From an uncultured Pelagibacteraceae bacterium (lineage in GTDB: Bacteria > Pseudomonadota > Alphaproteobacteria > Pelagibacterales > AG-422-B15): a stretch of 53,567 bases of DNA. A program made the translations under genes and the position numbers. This document shows, one piece after another, positions 45,538 to 53,567 of the stretch (positions are counted from its first letter, which is position 1; each line of letters starts with the position of its first letter). The notes beneath the pieces are model-generated. The model saw only the letters and a list, made by a program, of their open reading frames with translations. It had not been told where the DNA came from and did no database searches. The stretch is taken from positions 1-53,567 of the forward strand of contig CACMLX010000009.1 of NCBI GenBank assembly GCA_902614655.1, in the 5' to 3' direction.

Positions 45538-47801
45538 CTCTTGAAAGCAGAGAGTGCTGCAAGATTTACAATATCCGCAACATTTGCACCAAGGGGTGCT
45601 ATCTGAATGTTTTCTTTAAATCCAACCAAATAGGGTCCGACTAAAGTTCCACCACCAAGTTCCTGCAACATTTTTGTTGAAATGCTAGCACTGTGAATAG
45701 CAGGCATAATAAGTAAATTAGCTGGACCTGATAATTTACAAAATGGATATAAATTCATTAAGTTTTCATTAAGAGCTGTATTTGCTCCCATCTCACCGTC
45801 GTATTCAAAATCAACATTTCTCTCATCTAAAATTTTCTTTGCTTCGCGCATATAAACCGAACGTTCTGTGTATGGTTTTCCAAAATTGGAATAAGATACA
45901 AGAGCTGCACGTGGTTCAATTCCAAATATATCTCTTACAACCTCGGCACTCTCTTGTGTTATATTTGCAAGCTGTGAGGCGTTAGGCATGTCATGCACAT
46001 TAGAATCAGCAACAAAAACGGTTCTTCCATTACAAAGCATAACTGTCATTCCAAGTATTGTTTTGTTAGGGATTGGATCTAGCACGTATTCTATACTTTC
46101 TAGTGATGCCGCATAACTTCTGGTAAGACCACAAACCATTGCATCTGCTTCTTTAAGTGAAACCATACATGCTGCAAATACATTTCTCTCTCTAATTAGT
46201 AAATCTAAGCAATCACTTCTTAAAAATCCCTTACGCTGTAACCTATGATAAATATGTTCTGCAAATCTGTCGTGTTCAACTTTATTTCTAGTGCTGTGAA
46301 TCTCTATTTTATCAAAAAATTCTAAACCCATACTTTTCATTTTTTCTTTAATAACCTCGTCTCGACCAATTAAAATTGGTGTACCCATGTTATTATTAAG
46401 AAATATAACAGCAGCACGTATCATGTCTTCTTCTTCGCCTTCCGTAAATATCACCCTTTTTGGGTTTTCTTTAACTTCTTGAAAAACTTTTTGAAGAAGT
46501 CCTGCTGAAGGATTAAGTCTTGCAGACAATTCGTTTGAATAATTTTCCATATCAACGATTGCTTTTCGTGCGACACCTGTATCCATAGCAGCCAAAGCAA
46601 CTGCAGGAGGAACTTTACTAATTAGTCTCGGATCAAAAGGTGATGGTATAATGTATTCTGGTCCGTACTGAGGTCTTTTTCCAGGATACGCATTTGCAAC
46701 CTCATCAGGTACATCTTCTTTGGCTAAATCAGCGATTGCCTTAGCGGCTGCAATTTTCATTTCGAGATTAATTGTTTTTGCTCTGACGTCTAAAGCGCCT
46801 CTAAATATATATGGAAATCCCAATACATTATTAACTTGATTAGGATAATCCGATCTACCAGTTGCAATAATAGCGTCACTTCTACATTCTTTAATTTTTT
46901 CTGGTAATATTTCAGGTTCGGGATTTGCCATTGCAAATATTATTGGTTTTTCTGCCATAGACTGAACCATTTTTTGACTTATAATATTTCCGATAGATAA
47001 TCCAAAGAAAATATCAGCCCCGTTTAATGCATCTTCAAGTGTTCTGCATTTAGTTTTAACCGCATGTGCAGATTTCCACTGGTTCATATTTTCTTTTCTC
47101 TCAGAGTAAATAACTCCTTTAGTATCGCATAATATTGCATTTTGATTTGGCATACCCATGGCTTTAAGTAATTCAAGACATGCAATACCCGCTGCACCCG
47201 CACCATTTACAACAATTTTTACTTCTTTAATTTTTTTGCCAGTAAGATCCAATGCATTTAATAATGCTGCAGCTGAAATAATTGCTGTCCCATGTTGATC
47301 ATCATGAAAAATAGGTATATCCATTATCTCCCTAAGTGTGTCTTCGATTATAAAACACTCCGGGGCTTTGATATCTTCAAGATTTATTCCACCAAACGAA
47401 GGTCCTAAATATTTTACAGAGTTAATGAATTCGTCCGCATCTTCAGTATCAATTTCCAAATCAATTGAATCAATATCTGAAAATCTTTTAAATAGAACAG
47501 ATTTACCTTCCATTACGGGTTTAGATGCGTGCGCACCTAAATTTCCAAGACCCAAAATTGCAGTACCATTAGATATTACCGCAACTATATTACCCTTACT
47601 TGTATAGTCATATACTGTGCTTTCATCATCTGCTATTGCACTAACCGGAGCTGCAACACCAGGTGAATATGCAAGTGAAAGATCCCTTTGTGTTTCAAGA
47701 GGTTTTGTAGCCTTAATTTCTATTTTACCTGGCTTACCTTGCGCATGAAATACTAATGCTTCTTTTTCACTAAAATGTTCTTCTCTGTCTTTTTTTGTCA
47801 T
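45534..47801 (-). CDS. maeB: NADP-dependent malic enzyme with phosphotransacetylase-like C-terminal domain
   Basis: 755 residues, the two-domain MaeB form. The malic-enzyme part (about 1-430) has SLAYSPGVAAPVSAI, YTSKGNIVAVISNGTAILGLGNLG, IEDTLREIMDIPIFHDDQHGTAII and the NADP loop VVNGAGAAGIACLELL. The C-terminal part (about 435-755) resembles phosphate acetyltransferase (KRVIFTEGEEEDMIRAAV, SAGLLQKVF) and is thought to sense acetyl-CoA rather than act catalytically. Converts malate to pyruvate and CO2 with NADPH. Divergent from murJ across 121 bp. Confidence 0.96.
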   Translation of the reverse strand: MTKKDREEHFSEKEALVFHAQGKPGKIEIKATKPLETQRDLSLAYSPGVAAPVSAIADDESTVYDYTSKGNIVAVISNGTAILGLGNLGAHASKPVMEGKSVLFKRFSDIDSIDLEIDTEDADEFINSVKYLGPSFGGINLEDIKAPECFIIEDTLREIMDIPIFHDDQHGTAIISAAALLNALDLTGKKIKEVKIVVNGAGAAGIACLELLKAMGMPNQNAILCDTKGVIYSERKENMNQWKSAHAVKTKCRTLEDALNGADIFFGLSIGNIISQKMVQSMAEKPIIFAMANPEPEILPEKIKECRSDAIIATGRSDYPNQVNNVLGFPYIFRGALDVRAKTINLEMKIAAAKAIADLAKEDVPDEVANAYPGKRPQYGPEYIIPSPFDPRLISKVPPAVALAAMDTGVARKAIVDMENYSNELSARLNPSAGLLQKVFQEVKENPKRVIFTEGEEEDMIRAAVIFLNNNMGTPILIGRDEVIKEKMKSMGLEFFDKIEIHSTRNKVEHDRFAEHIYHRLQRKGFLRSDCLDLLIRERNVFAACMVSLKEADAMVCGLTRSYAASLESIEYVLDPIPNKTILGMTVMLCNGRTVFVADSNVHDMPNASQLANITQESAEVVRDIFGIEPRAALVSYSNFGKPYTERSVYMREAKKILDERNVDFEYDGEMGANTALNENLMNLYPFCKLSGPANLLIMPAIHSASISTKMLQELGGGTLVGPYLVGFKENIQIAPLGANVADIVNLAALSAFKS

Positions 47802-47922
47802 ATTCTCTTTTTAGGATTTTATATAGGTTTTTGCCTGCTTTTCAAATTCAAAAGATATATATTGAATGAACCTTTATTTTTGAAGTTATTTAAATCAAAA
47901 TAGATTAATAAACAATGTTTAT
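47802..47922. other. Intergenic region between divergent maeB and murJ
   Basis: A 121-bp AT-rich gap that must hold promoters for both genes. I see weak -10-like strings such as TAGATT before murJ, but no confident -35 pair, inverted repeat, RNA gene or small ORF. Confidence 0.5.
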
Positions 47923-49461
47923 ATGAATGTTTTAAGGTCATCAGCTATTTATTCTTTTTTTACATCGATCAGTCGAATTTTCGGTTTTATAAGAGATATA
48001 TTGATCGCAAATTTTTTAGGTACTAGTGTAATTGCTGATATTTTCTTTGTTGCTTTTAGATTGCCAAATACATTTAGAAGAATTTTCTCTGAAGGAGCAT
48101 TAAATTCAGCTTTCGTACCTATTTATACCAAACTCATTAAAGATAATTCGAGACAAGAGTCACAAAAATTTGCTGGAAGTATTTTTTTGATTTTCTTAAT
48201 AATGTCATCATTGGTGGTTTTAATGATTGAAATTTTCATGCCATTTTTTGTAACAATTTTAGCACCCGGTTTTACTAACGATGGCGAAAAGTTCGCTGAA
48301 TTAGTAAAGGTTTCAAGAATTATTTTTCCTTTTTTGATTTTAATCAGTGTTTCGTCAATTTGCTCATCCATTCTAAATTCTCATAATAAATTTGCATTGT
48401 CTGCGGCTCTGCCAATAATATTAAATATTATATTGATTATCGCCTTAATCATTGCTGCCTATACCACGGCTGATTTTTTAATATTCTTATCATGGAGTAT
48501 AATTGTTGCTGGATTAGTCCAGATTATATTTCTTATAATTTCTCTTGCCAGGCAAAAAATTTATTTTTTCTTTACTACAAAAATTTACACAAAAAACATA
48601 AAACGCTTTATAAAATTATTTTCAGCTAGTTTTTTTTCATCTGGATTACTTCAGATCAATATTTTAATTGGGACTATCATTGCTTCTTATGAAAGTGGTG
48701 CAATTTCATATCTGTATTACGCGGACCGTGTTTATCAATTACCACTTGCTCTAATTGGAGTAGCAATTGGTACCGCTTTGCTTCCCACTATTTCAAGTAA
48801 AATAAAATCAGATAGTTCTGAAATGATACATGCGTCAATAGAACAAACATTGATATATTCATTATTATTTGCAATTCCTGCGTCTGTGGGAATTTATATT
48901 CTTTCAGAGCAACTTGTTAATGTACTTTTTGAAAGAGGAGAATTTGACGAAAAATCCTCATTATTTACCTCTGAAGCTCTTCGGTTTTATGCTTTGGGTT
49001 TAGTCGCATTTATTGTTATGAAAATATACACACCAATATTTTTTGCAAATGAAAATGCAAAACCTATTTTATATATTACAGTGCTAAATTTAATCACAAA
49101 CACTGCGTTGAGTATTGCTTTATTTATTAATATAGGTTTTATAGGAATTCCAATAGCTACGAGCATATCGGCTTGGATAAGTATTTTATTAATGAATTAT
49201 TACTTAAAAAAATATGATTATTATTTAATCAGCAAAAAAATGTTTTTACCTACAACAATAATTATCGTTGTCTCACTTGTTATGTATTTATATTTATCTT
49301 TTCTCAAATACTATTCAGGAATATTTTATGATTTATTATGGGGTCAAAAAATTATATTTCTTTTATTTTCAGTAGCTTCATCAATATTACTTTATTTTAT
49401 TCTAATTTCATTTTACAAGCCGTTTACATATTCTGAAATTAAAAAGATTCTACAAAAATGA
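47923..49461 (+). CDS. murJ: Lipid II flippase MurJ
   Basis: 512 residues with about 13-14 predicted membrane helices. MOP-superfamily exporter that moves lipid II across the inner membrane. N-terminal SAIYSFFTSISRIFGFIRDILIANFLG and FRLPNTFRRIFSEGALNSAFVPIY are MurJ signatures, with the essential arginines. Later YYADRVYQLPLALIGVAIGTALLPTIS and LFERGEF match. Overlaps trpS by 4 bp; murJ-trpS-usp-nfu is a common alphaproteobacterial order. Confidence 0.97.
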   Translation: MNVLRSSAIYSFFTSISRIFGFIRDILIANFLGTSVIADIFFVAFRLPNTFRRIFSEGALNSAFVPIYTKLIKDNSRQESQKFAGSIFLIFLIMSSLVVLMIEIFMPFFVTILAPGFTNDGEKFAELVKVSRIIFPFLILISVSSICSSILNSHNKFALSAALPIILNIILIIALIIAAYTTADFLIFLSWSIIVAGLVQIIFLIISLARQKIYFFFTTKIYTKNIKRFIKLFSASFFSSGLLQINILIGTIIASYESGAISYLYYADRVYQLPLALIGVAIGTALLPTISSKIKSDSSEMIHASIEQTLIYSLLFAIPASVGIYILSEQLVNVLFERGEFDEKSSLFTSEALRFYALGLVAFIVMKIYTPIFFANENAKPILYITVLNLITNTALSIALFINIGFIGIPIATSISAWISILLMNYYLKKYDYYLISKKMFLPTTIIIVVSLVMYLYLSFLKYYSGIFYDLLWGQKIIFLLFSVASSILLYFILISFYKPFTYSEIKKILQK

Positions 49462-50480
49462 GTGAAATTAAAAATAATACAGTTTTGTCAGGCGTCCAAC
49501 CCTCAGGTGATCTTCATATTGGTAATTATCTTGGCGCAATAAAGAATTTTGTGAGACTACAAAAGGATTATAGTTGTTTTTTTTGTATAGTAGATTTACA
49601 CGCGATCACTGTAAAGCAAGACCCCAAGATACTTAGAAAAAACACTTTGGAAGTTGCAGCAACTTACATTGCATCAGGCATAGATCCAAAAAAAAGCGTT
49701 GTGTTTAATCAAAGTAGTATATCCGCGCACTCTGAGCTAGCCTGGATTTTCAATTGTGTAACTAGAATGGGTTGGTTAAATCGAATGACCCAATTCAAGG
49801 ACAAAGCAGGTAAAGATAAAGAGAATGCAAGTTCAGGTTTATTTATTTATCCAAACTTAATGGCTGCAGATATATTAATCTATAAAGCGACACATGTACC
49901 AGTTGGTAATGATCAAAAACAGCATCTTGAACTAACAAGAGACATTGCGCAAAAATTTAATCGTGACTTTAAATGCGAAAACTTTTTTCCAATTCCTGAG
50001 CCGATTATAGATAATGATATTTCAAGAATAATGTCATTGAAAGATGGAACTCAAAAAATGAGTAAATCAGATCTATCTGAAAACTCACGCATTAGTCTTT
50101 TGGATGAGAGTGATGAGATAATAAAAAAGATAAAAAAAGCAAAAACTGCAGATACTGTGATGCCAGATAAAATTGAGGAAATATTAAAAATAAGCGAAAT
50201 TAATAATTTGCTTAACATTTATGCAGGATTTTCTGAAGTCCAAAAAGACATATTGATTGATAAATACAAAGGACAAAATTTTTCTAAATTTAAAGCTGAT
50301 TTATCTGATATTATAGTTGATCAACTTAAACCGATAACAGCAGAAATTAAAAAACTCATGCAAGATGAAGGTTACCTCTTAGAGATTTTGCTTGAGGGTC
50401 AAAATAAAGCTAGCGAAGTTGCCCAAAAAACAATTAACGAAGTATATGATATAGTAGGATTACTTAGAAATGAAACATAG
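49458..50480 (+). CDS. trpS: Tryptophanyl-tRNA synthetase
   Basis: 340 residues. Class I synthetase. GVQPSGDLHIGNYLGAI contains HIGN at 20-23; IYPNLMAADILIYKATHVPVGNDQKQHLELTRDIA is the tryptophan/ATP pocket; GTQKMSKSD holds KMSKS at 200-204. Starts 4 bp inside murJ and overlaps the universal stress protein gene by 11 bp. Confidence 0.97.
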   Translation: MSEIKNNTVLSGVQPSGDLHIGNYLGAIKNFVRLQKDYSCFFCIVDLHAITVKQDPKILRKNTLEVAATYIASGIDPKKSVVFNQSSISAHSELAWIFNCVTRMGWLNRMTQFKDKAGKDKENASSGLFIYPNLMAADILIYKATHVPVGNDQKQHLELTRDIAQKFNRDFKCENFFPIPEPIIDNDISRIMSLKDGTQKMSKSDLSENSRISLLDESDEIIKKIKKAKTADTVMPDKIEEILKISEINNLLNIYAGFSEVQKDILIDKYKGQNFSKFKADLSDIIVDQLKPITAEIKKLMQDEGYLLEILLEGQNKASEVAQKTINEVYDIVGLLRNET

Positions 50481-50946
50481 ATCAAAATTTTTGGTAATAG
50501 TTGATGACTCTAAAGAGTTAAATGTAGCGATTAGGTTTGCTGCTAAGCGTGCGCAAAGTACAAATGGTGGGGTCATTTTGTTAAATGTAATAGAACAATT
50601 CGACCCCCAACAATGGCAGTCCATTGAAGATATTATCCTTCAAGAAGCAAGGGAGAAGGCACAGGAAAAATTGCAAAAGTGGTCTAAAGTAATTAATGAT
50701 CTCACAAATGTGGTCCCTGAATTAATGGTTAAGGAGGGTTTAACAAGTGAAAAAATTATTGAAACTCTTGAAGAGGACGATGCAATAAGATTCCTCGTTC
50801 TTGCAGCAGCCGAAGCAGATCAGCCAGGACCTCTTGTATCTCTTTTAGCAGGTCAAAAATCTGGTAAATTACCTGTCCCTGTTGTTATCATTCCACAAGG
50901 ACTCACAGACGAAGTAATAGATGATTTAGCGTCAAGATCAGATTAA
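50470..50946 (+). CDS. Universal stress protein (UspA family)
   Basis: 158 residues, one Usp domain. Starts HRSKFLVIVDDSKELNVAIRFAAKRAQSTNGGVILLNVIE, as usual; the C-terminal part has FLVLAAAEADQPGPLVSLLAGQKSGKLPVPVVIIP. The glycine-rich ATP loop G-x2-G-x9-G(S/T) is only partly recognisable, so ATP binding is uncertain. Its position between trpS and nfu is conserved in alphaproteobacteria. Followed by an 89-bp AT-rich gap before nfu in which I see no clear control site. Confidence 0.9.
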   Translation: MKHRSKFLVIVDDSKELNVAIRFAAKRAQSTNGGVILLNVIEQFDPQQWQSIEDIILQEAREKAQEKLQKWSKVINDLTNVVPELMVKEGLTSEKIIETLEEDDAIRFLVLAAAEADQPGPLVSLLAGQKSGKLPVPVVIIPQGLTDEVIDDLASRSD

Positions 50947-51035
50947 AAACTAATTAAAATTCAGTAACTTAATAAATAATTGTATCAAAACTTTAAAAAA
51001 TTATGAATCTGTCTATATATTTTTAAAAAAATTAT

Positions 51036-51599
51036 ATGTTTATACAAACTGAGTCCACTCCAAATCCAAATTCATTAAAATTCATTCTTGATGATTATGA
51101 GATATGTGAAAATCCAATTGAGTTTAACAGATCTCAAGGTGGAGCACATTCATTGCTTGCTAAAGAACTTTTTAAAATAAAAGGTATTGAAAATATATTA
51201 TTTAATAAGAATTGTATTTCAGTTAATAAAAATGAGTTTAACTGGGATCAACTTAAGGCATCTATATTACATGTTATTTCAAATCATATAAATTCAGGCC
51301 TACCAGCAATTGAAAAGCATGATAATGATATAAGCGAACTTCAAAATATTAATTTTGATGATAATGATCTAAAAGTTGTCAATATGATTAACAGCATCTT
51401 ATCATCTAAGATTAGGCCGGCAATAATGCAAGATGGTGGGGACGTTAAATTTGTGAAATATGAAAAAGGGGTAGCTTATCTCTCTTTAAAAGGAAGTTGT
51501 GCAGGCTGTCCAAGTGCTACAGTTACATTGAAAAATGGAATTGAAAATATGCTCAAGCACCACATACCTGAAGTTAAAAAAGTTGAGCAGGTACTTTAA
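51036..51599 (+). CDS. nfuA: Nfu-type iron-sulfur cluster carrier
   Basis: 187 residues. N-terminal Nfu domain (MFIQTESTPNPNSLKFILD) and C-terminal NifU-like domain with C155-x2-C158 in LKGSCAGCPSATVTLKNGIENML, which binds a [4Fe-4S] cluster between two monomers. DGGDVKFVKYEKGVAYL is typical. Delivers clusters to target enzymes. The eukaryotic NFU1/alphaproteobacterial form is the closest match. The gene symbol is used loosely for the family. Confidence 0.94.
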   Translation: MFIQTESTPNPNSLKFILDDYEICENPIEFNRSQGGAHSLLAKELFKIKGIENILFNKNCISVNKNEFNWDQLKASILHVISNHINSGLPAIEKHDNDISELQNINFDDNDLKVVNMINSILSSKIRPAIMQDGGDVKFVKYEKGVAYLSLKGSCAGCPSATVTLKNGIENMLKHHIPEVKKVEQVL

Positions 51600-51614
51600 A
51601 AGGCTCTATCAACT

Positions 51615-52583
51615 ATGAATATCTTAATCTCTCAAAATAAAAAAATACAATTACTATTTAAAATATATTACCTCATTTTTTTACTGATTGTTTTATCTGT
51701 TTTAACTTCACTAATATTTACTAACAATTTTTATCAAAAGTCGGTTAGGATAGAAAATACATCAGTTAATACGGATGAAAAAGACCGAACAATTTATTAT
51801 ATTAGTGAATTACATACAGCAAAATCTCTTCAGCAGAATAAGTTTATTCACGACTTTCAGATTGATCATATAAGGGAAACTAAAGTTATTCCCAATTTAA
51901 ATGTTGTTAAACTTCCCAGAGATTTGAGAAGTATTAATTCTATAAAAAGTAGAAAAGAGCTGTTTATCAAAATTACATTACCATTAATAGTCCAAGAGAA
52001 TAATAAACTTTTATCCTTAAATAAGAAAATAAATTCAATTAAGATAAACTTTGACACAGTATCCCGAAAAGAAGCTGTTTTAATTAAAAAACTAATGGGT
52101 GAGTATAAAGCGGATACTTTAGACGCTTTATTGATAAAAGTTGACAAAATACCAGTATCACTTGCACTTGCACAAGCTGCAATTGAGAGTGGATGGGGAA
52201 CATCAAGATTTGCTTATGAGGGTAATGCACTGTTTGGGCAATACGTATGGGGTGTAACCAATAATGGAATTATACCGAATGACAGAGAAACAGATGCAAA
52301 CTATAAGATTAAATCATTTAATAGTTTAAGTGACTCTGTAGCTTCTTATATGAAGAACCTCAATACAAATTTTCATTATAACGAGTTTCGAGTTAATAGA
52401 TTTGTTTTAAGATCAAATAATATTCCCCTAACAGGCTCCTATTTAGCCGAATACCTAATTAGTTATTCTATAGAAGATGATTATACCGATAAGATTAAAA
52501 AAATAATTGAAATAAATGAATTTGAAGATTTTGAAAATCTAACTATAGAAAAACAACTTTCACTGGTTTCAGATATTATTTAA
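51615..52583 (+). CDS. Bax-like membrane-anchored glucosaminidase
   Basis: 322 residues. One N-terminal membrane segment (IYYLIFLLIVLSVLTSLIF, 18-36) leaves the rest in the periplasm. The glucosaminidase domain (about 115-310) has LPLIVQENNKLLS, then VSLALAQAAIESGWGTSRFAYEGNALFGQYVWG with probable catalytic Glu191, as in E. coli Bax and FlgJ relatives. Likely an N-acetylglucosaminidase cutting peptidoglycan. Overlaps the convergent deacetylase gene by 8 bp. Confidence 0.9.
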   Translation: MNILISQNKKIQLLFKIYYLIFLLIVLSVLTSLIFTNNFYQKSVRIENTSVNTDEKDRTIYYISELHTAKSLQQNKFIHDFQIDHIRETKVIPNLNVVKLPRDLRSINSIKSRKELFIKITLPLIVQENNKLLSLNKKINSIKINFDTVSRKEAVLIKKLMGEYKADTLDALLIKVDKIPVSLALAQAAIESGWGTSRFAYEGNALFGQYVWGVTNNGIIPNDRETDANYKIKSFNSLSDSVASYMKNLNTNFHYNEFRVNRFVLRSNNIPLTGSYLAEYLISYSIEDDYTDKIKKIIEINEFEDFENLTIEKQLSLVSDII

Positions 52584-53567
52584 CTAAAAACTGATATCCA
52601 AACCAATACCATTTATCATCCACTTTTGTAGTACAGTTTAGTCTAGCTCTTCCTTTTAAGTAAGCTTCGTTTAATTTAATTTGTACTCTATCTTTTTTGA
52701 TATTTATTATTTCTTGCTTATTCCACTCACCTCCAGGATTAGAAAAACAATCAATTGAATTACCTTTTAGATTTTGAATTATACTGAATTCAATGGATGG
52801 TTTTTTGTCATTACTAAGAAACATATCTAACGGTAAGAAATTTATTACATCAAGGGAATAAGCATTTACTGCAAACTCAAATCTATCTTTTTCACCGAAT
52901 CTTTCGTTTAGAGAAAACCTAGGTAAATAATATCTATTATCAAAGCTCGAGATAACACCGGAGTGTTGACCGAATGCATGTGAAATATCAAATTCTTTGA
53001 GAATTCCAACTACTTCATTACTTGTCTCTCCATATGGATAAGCAAAAAGTTTTGGTATGAAGCCAATATTCTTAATCCAACTTCTGTGAGAGTCTAAAAT
53101 ATCTCTCTTTATATCTCCAACATTATTTAAAGGCATGTGCAAATGTGTTGATGTATGTTGACCAAGACTTCCACCCTCATCTACAAACTGTTTAATCTCT
53201 GCCCATGTCATATAACCAGTTGTATTTTTATCAATTATATCAGTTGAAATAAATAAAGTTACTGGAATTTTATTATCTCTAAATACAGGCCAAGCAATGT
53301 TGTAAAACGAACTGTATGCATCATCAACAGAAAATGCTATTGCTTTATCATTAAATTTTTCATTTCTATCCAGCATTTCAATTATCTGCTCTAGTTTAAG
53401 AATTTTAATTTCATTACTAATTACATAATTAATATGTGATAGAAATTGTTCTTCTGTTACATTAGTTGAAGGATACTTATTTTCACCAAACCTATGGTAC
53501 ATAAATACCGAAATACCTGGCTCAGAAAAAGTAGGCAAAGTATATGAAAAAAAAATAACTATAAATA
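52576..53567 (-). CDS. Polysaccharide deacetylase (carbohydrate esterase 4), N-terminus outside window
   Basis: At least 320 residues. NodB-type fold: SVFMYHRFGENKYPSTNVTEEQFLSHI, then IAFSVDDAYSSFYNIAWPVF with the catalytic/metal aspartates, GQHTSTHLHM with the two metal histidines, and FAYPYGETSNEVV. It probably removes N-acetyl groups from a glycan. The frame stays open upstream of the TTG at 53538 to the window end, reading FIVIFFSYTLPTFSEPG, which looks like the end of a signal peptide. The real start is therefore beyond the edge and the protein is probably secreted or periplasmic. Confidence 0.88.
   Translation of the reverse strand, partial: FIVIFFSYTLPTFSEPGISVFMYHRFGENKYPSTNVTEEQFLSHINYVISNEIKILKLEQIIEMLDRNEKFNDKAIAFSVDDAYSSFYNIAWPVFRDNKIPVTLFISTDIIDKNTTGYMTWAEIKQFVDEGGSLGQHTSTHLHMPLNNVGDIKRDILDSHRSWIKNIGFIPKLFAYPYGETSNEVVGILKEFDISHAFGQHSGVISSFDNRYYLPRFSLNERFGEKDRFEFAVNAYSLDVINFLPLDMFLSNDKKPSIEFSIIQNLKGNSIDCFSNPGGEWNKQEIINIKKDRVQIKLNEAYLKGRARLNCTTKVDDKWYWFGYQFLVK

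Noticed and set aside
50947..51035. Possible iron-responsive operator before nfu
   Set aside because: The gap is AT-rich, but no inverted repeat or known IscR, RirA or Irr-type box can be identified by eye.
1..53567. tRNA, rRNA, CRISPR, transposase, integrase or phage genes
   Set aside because: None was seen. The intergenic gaps are too short for rRNA, no cloverleaf-like sequences or spaced direct repeats appear, and all long ORFs belong to housekeeping or the listed families.

Overview
The window is AT-rich, densely coded chromosomal DNA from an alphaproteobacterium. The main evidence is gene order: leuS/lptE/holA/parB/parA/rsmG/mnmG/mnmE, then rho/hemJ/hemH/hemE, then maf/aroE/coaE/dnaQ, secB/fxsA/Tim44-like, hslUV, hisB-HAFE, grpE/dnaK/dnaJ and rsmI/gshB. 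This is the conserved block around the alphaproteobacterial replication origin. Very short gaps, 1-15 bp gene overlaps, low GC and no mobile DNA suggest a streamlined free-living marine lineage of the SAR11/HIMB59/PS1 type. That placement is inferred from style and has not been tested by phylogeny.

Layout. (1) 1-4753, plus strand: the 3' part of leuS, a TPR-sulfotransferase gene, lptE and holA. (2) 4750-10561, minus strand: parB, parA, rsmG, mnmG, mnmE and a [2Fe-2S] protein, with a perfect parS site inside rsmG. (3) 10592-13392: ogt and apt (plus), then a minus-strand pair encoding an inverse-autotransporter-type outer-membrane barrel without a passenger and a secreted cysteine-containing protein of unknown family. 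This pair is the most unusual content. (4) 13443-17228, minus: rho, hemJ, hemH, hemE. (5) 17229-17501: intergenic region with a cluster of DnaA-box-like sites, the probable oriC. Genes to its left run mostly leftward and genes to its right run rightward. (6) 17502-21047, plus: maf, aroE, coaE, dnaQ, NUDIX. (7) 21044-24869: secB and fxsA (minus), Tim44-like (plus), then a thioesterase, hslU and hslV (minus). (8) 24985-31605, plus: a histidine operon with bcp and a DUF1330 gene inserted, then HIT, PaaI-type thioesterase, oxidoreductase and glycosyltransferase genes. (9) 31591-39444, minus: SDR, PfkB kinase, a second SDR, nth, dapB, dnaJ, dnaK, grpE. (10) 39504-53567: rph, rdgB, an LpoA/LppC-like lipoprotein (minus), rsmI, BON lipoprotein, gshB, esterase, malic enzyme (minus), murJ, trpS, universal stress protein, nfu, a Bax-like glucosaminidase and a polysaccharide deacetylase (minus, cut by the right edge).

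Functional links. ParA, ParB and parS lie about 10 kb from the putative oriC and form the chromosome segregation module. The heat-shock genes grpE-dnaK-dnaJ and hslVU are present without hrcA or a visible CIRCE element; sigma-32-like promoters precede dnaK and hslV. Several genes handle the envelope: lptE, murJ, the LpoA-like lipoprotein, BON, glucosaminidase, deacetylase, GT9, and secB for export.

Limits. I saw no rRNA, tRNA, CRISPR, insertion sequence, phage gene or convincing rho-independent terminator. No gene-free stretch exceeds 300 bases; the longest is the oriC candidate at about 270 bases. Family assignments come from recognising motifs and lengths by eye, without database searches.
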